A DNA stretch of 64,000 nucleotides from Solicoccozyma terricola (Eukaryota; Basidiomycota; Tremellomycetes; Filobasidiales; Piskurozymaceae). The DNA is taken from positions 871,460 through 935,459 of the forward strand of contig BCLD01000012.1 in assembly GCA_001600875.1 (NCBI GenBank). Direction: 5' to 3'. The notes below the pieces were generated by a model. The model was given only the letters and a program-made list of their open reading frames with translations, was not told the origin of the DNA and did not search any database. Shown piece after piece: positions 55,798 to 64,000 of this stretch; within the stretch, counting starts at the first letter, position 1; each line of letters starts with the position of its first letter. The position numbers and the translations under genes are program-made.

Positions 55798-56379
55798 GCA
55801 CGATTGTTTTGATCGATATTGTGCGGCAAAAAAATGGAAAGTGGGTAAAGGAAAAATGTCCATCATAGATACAGTCTGTGCGGGTGAAGTGCTAGGATTG
55901 CTAGGATTGCTAGGTTGAATGAAAAAAGGGATCTCGACTGCCTGTACATATACTTAATTCTCGGTCGAGGAATAATGTCTTGTCTGGTGGAAGACATAGT
56001 TCAATTTGTGTTATTGTTCACTGGCACGGAACCTGCATCAAGCCACCGTCTGAAGACGACGTTTCGCCAGCTCCGACGACCTGCGGACCGTCTCCCGGAC
56101 GGGGATCTTATCCATGTCGACAGTAGATCCCAGATGTTCTGCAGCGGCCAGTTGAAGACATTCCGCGGTGATGTAGACGAACGGAAGGCGACCCTGGTAA
56201 GAGGTGGGGTAAAGTGGGCGCAATCATGGGTCCACTTCAGATCCACTTTCCGAGCAGGTGGGATCAGAAGGATTCCGGACCGATCCACCGAGGGTAATGT
56301 TCAGGCCGCAGTCATATACCGACTACCCAACTACACATACGTACTGCCCCGACTCCCGACTCCCGATCCCACACACAAC
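55798..56379. promoter_or_regulatory. SDR promoter region with two GATCCAC motifs
   Basis: GATCCAC at 56240-56246 and 56282-56288, with GGGTCCAC and GGTGGGATC close by, 90-140 bp upstream of the SDR start. The rest of the region shows nothing I recognise apart from a three-fold TAGGATTGC near 55890-55915. Confidence 0.6.
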
Positions 56380-57474
56380 ATGAGTATCACCCAACCCGTC
56401 GCCCTCGTCACAGGATCATCATCCGGCATAGGTCGACTCACGGCAATCTCCCTTGCGGCGAAGGGATGGAACGTGATCCTGTCCGGTCGTCGTGAGTCCG
56501 AGTTGAAAGAGACCGCCAAGATGTGTGCGGAAAAGGCCAAAGAGGGAGTGACGAGCGTGGTCGTTCCTGGAGATGTGGGTAAAGAGGAGAATGTGAAGGT
56601 GCTATTTGGGAGGATCAAGGAGATTTATGGGAGGTTGGACTTGTTATTCAATGTGGGTTGTCAAGCGGGTATTCCTGGAGAGTCTCCGACAAGAGTATTA
56701 ACCCCAGAAGGCGAGCAGAACGCCGGAATCTCAGGGAAAGCAGTCGGAATTGAAGATCTCGACATTGAAGAATTCCTGGCCGTTATGAGCGTGAACGTGA
56801 CGGCATCTGTGCTTGTAAGACTTCCTTCCCACTCTTCCTTGCTATTATCAGGCTAACAGGATGACCCCTTCCGACAGTGCACTAAATACGCTACTCAAAT
56901 GATGAAAGAACAAGTACCTCAAGGTGGTAGGATCATCAACAATGGAAGGTGAGTAAGAGGCAACGATCATCTCGTCCCTCTCGGGAGTAAGACTGACGAT
57001 TGATCCTTACAGTATCTCCGCGTATGCACCACGACCAGGTGAGCTACCTCTACACACTCAAAGTGGGAAAAAAAGACACTCACCTCAATCTGGTCCACAG
57101 ACCGCGCATCGTACACCATCTCCAAACACGCGATTTCGGGTCTCACCAAATCCACCAGTCTCGATGGCCGTAAATACAACATCGCATGTGGTCAAATAGA
57201 CATTGGAAACGCCGCTACAGCTATGGGAGGCAGACAAGCTAATGGAGTACCACAAGCGGATGGCGAGATCAAGCCGGAGGCTACGTTTGATGCTCAGGAA
57301 GTGGCGGATGCTGTCGTGTTTATGAGTGGGTTGGGATTGGAGACGAATTGTTTTAATGTTACGATTATGTGAGTATGCGGAGGGGGTTGAGGATTTGAGG
57401 ATTTAATTTGATGTCTGATGTCTGTCACTCGGGTGGACAGGGCGACTAAAATGCCTTACATCGGTAGAGGATGA
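56380..57474 (+). CDS. Short-chain dehydrogenase/reductase
   Basis: A classical NAD(P)-dependent SDR. The cofactor motif is [20 protein letters not shown], with Arg in SGRR suggesting NADPH use. The NNAG motif is only present after removing a 66-nt intron (56653-56718): LDLLFN joins to [19 protein letters not shown]. The catalytic Ser lies in [15 protein letters not shown] and the Tyr/Lys in [19 protein letters not shown], interrupted by introns near 56950 and 57040. The C-terminal part is [20 protein letters not shown], ending [10 protein letters not shown]. Length and motifs are complete. With the NRPS-like reductase and aldo-keto reductase nearby it may act on an aldehyde or alcohol of the same pathway; that is inferred from shared promoter motifs. 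Confidence 0.92.
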
Positions 57475-57975
57475 AGTTGGGAGGTTGTTTGACTGAAGTA
57501 TCCCAGATGCCCAAGACAATCGATGGAATTGGTGTTGGTATAATTCACTGGCCTGGAGAGTGTTTCATATGCTCGAGAAGTGCCAAACCATCTGATTCTC
57601 CCAAGGGCGAAGACGGTGTTGCTCGGAGAATTCCGTGATTACAGTAGACTAATCGCAAGATGACGTGACCATGGTCTCGACCTTATCATCAAGGTGAGGC
57701 AGAAATGACCCTAAAACTGTAGACGTGAACGTTACTGGTACCAGCACGGAAGATCCCGTGTACCCGACTTCCCATTCTGTTGTTCTCTACCTGTCCCACC
57801 AAACTGACCTGTGCTTGCGTGAGCGCATATTCAAAGGGCTGTGGAAGGGAAAGAGTTGGATCTCGTTTGAGCATGGGTCTACGTATTATTAGCATTAATG
57901 TCAGAACGTCAGGCCAATTGTCTCGAGGAGTGTCCTACTGTCCGGAGTGATAGAGCACACTAAAGACACTGTCAT
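57475..57975. other. Convergent intergenic region, nothing recognised
   Basis: About 500 bp between the SDR stop and the HNH protein stop. No conserved open reading frame, repeat or motif cluster was seen. Confidence 0.5.
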
Positions 57976-59643
57976 TTAACACAATGGGTTCTCCGACTCG
58001 CGCTCAACCCGAGTACCCACCAGCGGACAAAACACATCGACATCAAGCATCATCTCATTCGGCAACTCGCTGAAGGGGGAGCGGTCGACCTTTGCCTGCG
58101 TCCCGAGCAATTCCTGATCGCTGCGCTGGAGTTTCAAGTCGAGCTGTCGGTCCGATTGGTGGTTCACATTCCGAGCGTCTGTGCTGAAACAAGAAAACAT
58201 CGTAAAGAGTCATACCCAGAGTACAGGGAAACGACGATAGCGTCAGGGCTGGCGGTAGAGCGAATCGAGCATCCTGGCATGCGACGCACAACAAAGGAAG
58301 ATTCGGTTCGGCCTCACGAAGCCGCGGCCCCACCCTGTGCGTTGATGCCCATGTCCCAAGCGTAGCCTCGCAACCTGGCCTGCACGCATTGCTTGTAGTG
58401 CCACCGGAGGAGCCTGGGGTCCGGTAACTCGGCGTCGGATAATGGGAAGGCGCGGTGGAACCTCGTGGCAGGGTCGATGGGTCTCCCGTGATAAGCCCGT
58501 TCTTCCGCGTATGATGTGTAGAAGAAGTGAGGGTAGAGCTTTCCATCCTGCAAGAGGTGACGACACATCCCCCGTTTCCGAGTTAGCGCGCCGTCGACTA
58601 GGGATGTTGAGACGTGAAAGGCAGGCCGAACTGACGTCACCACAATAGATGGACCACTCAAACCGGTCGAACGACGCGTGAAGCTCGGACGAGAGAAAAA
58701 GTCCAGAAGACACATCGAACAACTTGTCGAGGTAGTCGCTACCGTAGATATCCTTGTAAACCTGTTCAGTCGGACACGGGATGTCAGTTTTCAACGACAA
58801 TCGTGTGGACCAAGGCCCCGACCTCCGAAGCCACTCACATCGTGCCTGCTGAACGGTACGATATGCGCTGGCACGCAACGATCCTTCCACCGACCGGTCA
58901 CGAGGCATGTTGCACTCTCTCGAGCAAGTAGGTCTTCCCTGAACTGACTCTGCACGAGAAGGAAGGATTGATGTGAACAATGGCCGAGGAAGGCATCGTC
59001 CAAGTCGAGTAGGCAGGAGGGCGCGGGCGCGCTGCACGACTGGAGCTATCTGCCAAGACGGACACCCACCTGAGTCGAGCTACTTCTTGAAGAGTGGCTG
59101 ACCGTGCTTTCCTCTGTATCGAGGTCGGGAGCGCCGTATTGTTTCCCCCGTTTGTTCGTAGGTCCTCTCGCGATGATGACGTCGGAATTGTCTGTTGAGA
59201 ACGTGATTCAGCGCGGTCAGTCGTCGATCTGATAAATGCCAAAAGTGGTCTGTCTCGCCCTGCAAAAACAAACTCGCACCTGGTATCTTGAACACGTACT
59301 TGCCCGGCTGAGGTGCTCCCGCCGTTGATCGGAGGTAGGCCATCCCGTCCGAGCCGTGGACTGTCCCTGCAGAGTCTGTCGCCATGTCGAGGACCTTGTA
59401 GACGTATGACCATGTATTGTCTCCGCAGCTTTCCATAAACGCCCTTGGAAGGAAGATCAGACGAAGGTCTTCCGTGGGGTGGTCGATCGTTATCCCGTCG
59501 TTGCCCCATGTCTTCTTTGGGTTGTTTCGATAGATGCGACTTGGTCTGTTGACGTCGTTGCCCGCGGAACGGACAGCACCGCTGTCTCTGTCGACGTCTC
59601 CGTCGACGTCGTCCCAGGTCGACCTGGTCTGCATCTCCGACAT
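57976..59643 (-). CDS. HNH_2-type nuclease-domain protein
   Basis: A fungal protein with the HNH_2 endonuclease fold (PF13391 type), often multi-copy and subtelomeric; function unknown. ATG 59643 begins MSEMQTRSTWDDVDGDVD. A strong donor GTACGT near 59301 and acceptor before 59226 join PQPGK to STTDRAESRSQQT, avoiding an apparent stop at 59080. Another splice gives EVARLSAPAPSCLLDLDDAF. The core follows: SATCLVTGRWKDRCVPAHIV with PFSRHD, then VYKDIYGSDYLDKLFDVSSG and LFLSSELHASFDRFEWSIY. The His in AHIVPF and the later Asn-equivalent positions mark the HNH motif; the LHASFD block is its conserved second half. The last exon (58183-57976) encodes STDARNVNHQSDRQLDLKLQ and ends NPLC. The frame is intact across all five junctions, so the gene looks functional. 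A CACGTG lies upstream at 59758-59763. Confidence 0.82.
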
Positions 59644-60053
59644 GATGGTCGATGGTCGATGGTGAGAAATGAAATGGGCAGCCTGGGAGGTAGCTCGGAG
59701 GATGAACGGACGGCAGGCACGGACATCCGATGATGGGATGTCCGCTGCAACGCGTGACACGTGACCAATGTCGCCGCCTGCAATCGGCCTAACGACGTGC
59801 CAGTTCCCAAAGTTCCGAGAGGCAGACGAAGGGGGGGAACTATTATAGTATACATCTCATGATTTATGAGATATGCCCATGATGTGGATTTGAACTAAAC
59901 TCACTATCGCCCGAGGATGAGCGCATTGGCGACTGTCTCTCCGAGTTTTTCAGCTCAGAGTTGCTTGCAACACTGGTAATATCTGGCAATTTTAAAATGA
60001 TATCGTTGCAGGCGGATACAGCAGACCGACAAATCCATAAAGCAGCACGAAAA
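59644..60053. other. Intergenic region between HNH and aldo-keto reductase genes
   Basis: About 410 bp holding a CACGTG followed by CCAAT (59758-59770), probably part of the HNH gene promoter, and the 3' flank of the aldo-keto reductase. Otherwise A/T-rich with nothing recognised, and no GTGGATC motif. Confidence 0.5.
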
Positions 60054-61411
60054 TCATGCCTTTGGAGCATTGATATTTCCAACACCGTACCAATCCTCAA
60101 ATCCAAGATCCCACCCAAACAAAGGAGTGTTGACCCTTTGCTGCTTTCCCTTTGCGGCCATTTCGTTGAGAATCCTCATATCGCCTTCATCAAGCTCAAT
60201 AGCCTTCAGGTTTGAGGTGATCCTGTGGGGACTGACGGACTTGGGTAGGACTACGACACCTCGGTTGACCTGATACGAAATCAATATGGTGGCAGGAGAG
60301 ACACCGTGCTTCACGGCGATCGCTTCCACCTCAGGGTCAGAGAGGAGGGGTGAATCTTTATGGATGGCGAATCGGCAGTTATATCAGCTTTGGCTTCTTT
60401 TCAGTTTATCGGGTGCTTTTGAGCTCACTAGTGGACCCTAACGGACAATACGCCTCCAAGAGAATCCCCTTGCTCTCGCAGTATTCCTTCAACTCATGTT
60501 GAGGGTTGTAAGGATGCAACTCAACCTGGTTGACGGCAGGCACGATTTTCCACGTCTCTTCAAGCTGTTTAAGGTAAGGGATTGACCAGTTGGATACGCC
60601 AATTGCCTTGACTTTGCCTGAAAAGATAGTTGGACCGGGTTTCGAGTGGACGGAGGTCAGCTCATAGAAGATAAGCATGCTTTACGCAAATACGTACCCG
60701 TAGCATAGACTTCCTCCATTCCCTTCCACGTCTTTTGTTGATTCCACTCTCTGTCAACGGCTCGACTTCCATCAGGATTGACAGGTAGAAGTGGATGACT
60801 ATCGTTCTATGAGTGGCGCAACAGGCAAAGCGTAGTGCGGGACGAAGGGATATTAACATGGTCAGGAACGAATCATAACATGTTACGGCAAGGCTGGACT
60901 CACTGCAACCAGCCGCACAGGCCAATGCACCAGCTGGCGGAATCAAGAACAAGTCGTAAGCTTCGTCTATCGCTCCTAAACTGGCCTCTCTGGGTCCTTC
61001 AATGAGAAAATAGTGCTCACGTAAAGGTCAACGTAGTCCAGTCCCAATAACGAAAGACTTTTCTCCAAACACGTGGGGACATCATCCTGGAATGTGTTCC
61101 ATAGTTTGCTGGTAATGAAGATATCACTTCTTGGAACGCCAGAGTCTTTGATTCCTTGCCCAACCTCTGCTTCGTTCTGGTAAATGAACGCACAGTCAAG
61201 GTGTCTGTAACCGACCTTGAGGGCATGGCTGACCGCCAGGCGGACCTCCCCGGGTTTGGCTTGCCAGGTCCCTGTAAGAAATACCGATCATGGATCTCCT
61301 TCATCAATATTCTAACGGATTATGAAGCTCAAGAGAGAACATGATCTTACCTAGACCAATTGCCGGGATCTCTGCGCCGGTATTCAGCTTGAAGGAGGAG
61401 ACGACAGGCAT
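60054..61411 (-). CDS. Aldo-keto reductase
   Basis: An NADPH-dependent AKR (TIM barrel), reducing aldehydes or ketones. Six or so exons join to [40 protein letters not shown] and [20 protein letters not shown], with Asp and the catalytic Tyr of D-x4-Y. These are followed by [12 protein letters not shown] (catalytic Lys), LDYVDLYLIHWPV (His), [40 protein letters not shown] and [20 protein letters not shown]. The whole tetrad D-Y-K-H is present. The protein ends [16 protein letters not shown], the length usual for this family. It is divergent from the telomere-truncated MFS gene across 909 bp that contains eight GTGGATC/GATCCAC copies, the densest cluster in the window. Confidence 0.93.
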
Positions 61412-62320
61412 GATGGATGCTTTTGGAAAATAGGGAGTAAGCAACTTGAAGCTGAGGCTGAGGGTGAATTAGTTTGGAAAAGCGTGGGCAAGTATTTGTG
61501 CAGTGTTGTGTTTGGTGATAGTGAATTCATTCGCGATGGGAAAAACTCCGAGCTATTTGAGCTGGCGACCAAATCTCGGGTTTGACAAGACTCGGCCCTT
61601 TCAAACGCGTGGAGTTAGATCCACCGTTAGATCCACCGTTAGATCCACCGCCCGGTGGATTCTGAAACTTGAACCCACCCGCCCTGGAACAGGAACTCCA
61701 CCTGTGAACACGTGGAAGTGGTGGTATGTATGTCGAATTTGACTTGGTGCGGAAGTCCAGAAATAGAGTAACGGATATTCGGATCTAGCACGGAAACTCC
61801 TGCGAAGTGCAATCTTGATCAAACCCAGCCCACTCTAGATCCACATTGAGAGTAGGTGGATCACAAGATGTAGCCAAGATCTTCACCCCGTGGAACGCGT
61901 CTCTCGATATCATGGACGATGGACGATGGACGATTGGTTATGGGGTCTCCTAGCCGAAGCCAAAGAGGAAGCTCGATGAATCCAGCCCAGTCTAGATCCA
62001 CGCTCGAACCAATTGTTGTATTCACCGCTAGAGCCATATTGCAACATGTGCGCGCTCTTTGTCGCAGAAGCCATCGCCAGTGGATCGAAGGTGGATCACA
62101 CGCCAAGCCCAGTTTAAATCCACATTCAGAGAGTAGGTGGTTCAGATGCAGGTGGAAGCTTGATGACTCCTGTCCGCTTGTACGGGATACGCTTAGGCGT
62201 GAAAGAGGTATATAGCCACCCACACCAGCGTGTGGGGTATCCGCAACTTCCCCCACACCTCCGCATCTGACCCCCAAACACAACAATCATCTCCCTCTCA
62301 ACCGACCGACTTGCTTCGAT
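61412..62320. promoter_or_regulatory. Divergent AKR/MFS promoter with eight GATCCAC/GTGGATC motifs
   Basis: Perfect copies: GATCCAC at 61618, 61630 and 61642 (12-bp direct repeat GTTAGATCCACC), 61838 and 61995; GTGGATC at 61856, 62080 and 62091. Two are an inverted pair, GATCCAC, 11 bp, GTGGATC (61838-61862); a degenerate version of the same pair sits at 62118-62142. The flanks CCCAG and CTAGATCCAC recur, so the block looks duplicated. A TATATAG box at 62209-62215 serves the MFS gene. Confidence 0.75.
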
Positions 62321-63913
62321 ATGGACGACGGGCTTCCACGAGTTGACATACAAGAGAAGAAGCTTTCGTTCTCTCATCACGAGGTGCAGCATGTCGATGC
62401 CGCACATCCAAACGGCGATGCACATAAAGAAGATGCAGCTTTGAAGGTGCTCAGAGATGGGGAGAGGGTTCACATGACCGAGGAGCAGGTGAGTGTGGCA
62501 GGACACGCGGCTGTCGGAGAATGGACTGACAAGTCTGTTTGCCCTCCCCCACAGAGTGAGATCGTTCGTCGAAAGATTGACAGGCGCATCCTTCCCATCT
62601 TGGTGTGGATGTACATGCTCCAGAAATTGGACAAGTCATGTCTCGGTTACGGGGCCAACTTCGGACTGCGGAAAGAAGCAGTGAGTGTCGCCACTTGTCA
62701 ACCCAACGCAGCCTTCTGACTGCCTCTACCTTCCAGCACCTCCACGGCGACCAATACTCTCTCATTGGATCATCTGGGTACTGGGCTCAAATTGCGCTGC
62801 AACCATTCACTGCGTTCTTGATTGTCAAAATCCCAACCAAAATTTTGGTGACGGGTTTGATATTTGGCTGGGGCGCTTTCATGTGTGGATTGGCCGGTTC
62901 AACCAAGTGGGTGATTGTCAGGAGAGTCTAGCCCATGAGTTTGGTCACTAATATTACGCTTTCGAAACAGCTTCACCACCCTCATTGTCTGCCGATTCTT
63001 CCTCGGTCTCTTTGAAGCAGCGGTCTTGCCCGTGTTCGCCGTCATCACCATGACCTGGTACCGTCGACGAGAGCGTTAGTCGCCTGGCCCTCAACAAACA
63101 AAGTTGGGCTTCTTAATCACCGTCCCCATTCCCTCCCTCCTACAGAACCCATGCGAGTTGCGCTCTGGTACGGAGCTAATGGTCTCGCCTCGATTTTCGG
63201 TTCCCTCCTTGCCTGGGCTGTGTCATTCATCAAGTCGGACAAGCTTTACGTCTACCAGATTTTGTTTCTCATCACCGGAGCGGTTACCGTCCTCACCGCT
63301 CCACTTGTATAGTGAGTGTACGATAGGGGGTGCTTCATGAGAAACCCCCGGATGCTGATATGGGAGTGATTCATTCTACCCCAGCCCCCTCCTCGACAAC
63401 AGCCCAGCTGAAGCCAAGTTCTTGACTCCTGAGGAGAGGTCGTGGGCTGTCGAACGATTGCGTGACAACAATACTGGTATCGGGTCGAGTAAGTTGCTCA
63501 TGGTCTTCGTCTGTATACCGGTCACTCAAGACGTCCATTGTGCTTTCCAGAGGAACTCAAGTGGAACCAGATCTTTGAGGCCCTGATTTCCCCACAAGTC
63601 TGGCTCCTTATTTTGATGGCGGTCTGCATCAAGTGAGTGTGGCCAAGTCTTTGATCTTTCAATTGTATGCCAACCTCGATCTTTGTTAGCATCGGTGGCT
63701 CCGTAACCACCGTCTTCGGTCCCCTCATCATCAACTCTTTCGGATTCGATGCCCGTGTGACCATGTTGCTCAACATCCCTTTCGGTGAGTCGATGTTCAA
63801 CAACATACCTCACCGCCACATCCGCTGACCGTGTCCTACTCACAGGTTTCGTACAAATTGGCTGCATTCTCGGACTTGCCTACGTCGCTACCAAGTTGAA
63901 TCGCAAGGGTTAG
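62321..63913 (+). CDS. MFS transporter truncated by the telomere
   Basis: An allantoate/nicotinate-permease type major facilitator, incomplete at its 3' end. Nine exons join: MDDGLPRVDIQEKKLSFSHH, SEIVRRKIDRRILPILVWMY, KLDKSCLGYGANFGLRKEA, DQYSLIGSSGYWAQIALQPF, IVCRFFLGLFEAAVLPVFAV with ITMTWYRRRE, QPMRVALWYGANGLASIFGS, PLLDNSPAEAKFLTPEERSW, LLILMAVCINIGGSVTTVFG and GFVQIGCILGLAYVATKLNR. The next codons are AAG GGT TAG, where GGT TAG belongs to the TTAGGG array, so the product would be about 360 residues against about 500 in the family. The N-terminal six helices and roughly two or three of the C-terminal six are present; the rest is lost. Splicing and frame are otherwise clean, so the loss looks recent. 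Whether it is still expressed is unknown. Confidence 0.88.
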
Positions 63914-64000
63914 GGTTAGGGTTAGGGTTAGGGTTAGGGTTAGGGTTAGGGTTAGGGTTAGGGTTAGGGTTAGGGTTAGGGTTAGGGTTAGGGTTAGGGT
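63906..64000 (+). repeat. Telomeric TTAGGG array (chromosome end)
   Basis: Ninety-five bases of perfect (AGGGTT)n, nearly sixteen units, running to the end of the window. The G-rich strand is the + strand with its 3' end outward, as expected for a right telomere. There is no subtelomeric spacer: the array abuts coding sequence. Confidence 0.97.

Noticed and set aside
56653..56718. SDR with a degenerate NNAG motif (NVGCQAG) and an insertion
   Set aside because: The segment is an intron with GT-AG ends; removing it restores NNAG and the normal spacing.
57689..57895. Small ORF in the SDR-HNH gap
   Set aside because: No recognisable domain, no start context and no splice partners; likely chance.
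59080..59330. HNH protein truncated by a stop at 59080 after the N-terminal third
   Set aside because: A strong GTACGT donor upstream and the acceptor before 59226 move the reading to another frame that continues into the HNH core, so the gene is intact.
1..64000. tRNA, rRNA or transposon genes
   Set aside because: I looked for TTCGA-type T-loops with paired arms, terminal repeats and transposase or reverse-transcriptase motifs and found none convincing; a dedicated search could still find a small or intron-bearing tRNA.

Overview
The window is the right-hand chromosome end of an intron-rich basidiomycete fungus, most likely a tremellomycete yeast. The evidence is: many short GT-AG introns (mostly about 50-110 nt) in nearly every gene, a fungal gene set (FAA-type acyl-CoA ligase, POP3, DLD1, ERJ5-like and MTG2-like genes, fungal transcription-factor and HNH_2 families), and a terminal array of TTAGGG repeats on the + strand from 63906 to 64000. 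The lineage is inferred from gene style only; no phylogeny was run.

Region 1 (1 to about 39 kb) is ordinary housekeeping territory. It holds a long-chain fatty acyl-CoA ligase (cut by the window edge), an RCC1-repeat protein with a PHD finger, tyrosyl-DNA phosphodiesterase TDP1, a zinc alcohol dehydrogenase, a membrane protein with an extracellular leucine-rich-repeat domain, a CorA-type divalent cation transporter, mitochondrial D-lactate dehydrogenase, the RNase P/MRP subunit POP3, two unrecognised proteins, glycerol-3-phosphate acyltransferase, a DUF2264 protein, cytosolic methionyl-tRNA synthetase, an Obg-family mitochondrial GTPase and an ER J-domain protein. Spacing is tight and several pairs converge with only 30-250 bp between stops.

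Region 2 (about 39 to 64 kb) is accessory and subtelomeric: a BAHD acyltransferase, an IlvD/Edd dehydratase, an unrecognised protein, a C2H2 zinc-finger/fungal-type transcription factor, an NRPS-like adenylation-thiolation-reductase, two MFS transporters of the allantoate-permease type, an SDR, an aldo-keto reductase and an HNH_2 protein. A heptamer, GTGGATC (complement GATCCAC), is clustered in the promoters of the transcription factor (3 copies), the NRPS-like/MFS divergent pair (3), the SDR (2) and the aldo-keto reductase/MFS divergent pair (8). I infer a co-regulated subtelomeric gene set, possibly controlled by the linked C2H2 factor.

The last gene, an MFS transporter, runs straight into the telomere: its reading frame ends at a TAG formed by the telomeric repeat, and roughly the last quarter to third of the protein is missing. 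Across the window, introns repeatedly carry long G or C homopolymers (13 to 40 nt, some with Ns and one 100-N assembly gap). Several of these sit immediately upstream of the splice acceptor as a poly-C pyrimidine tract; one C14 run is inside coding sequence and is read as proline. No tRNA, rRNA, transposon or CRISPR array was recognised.
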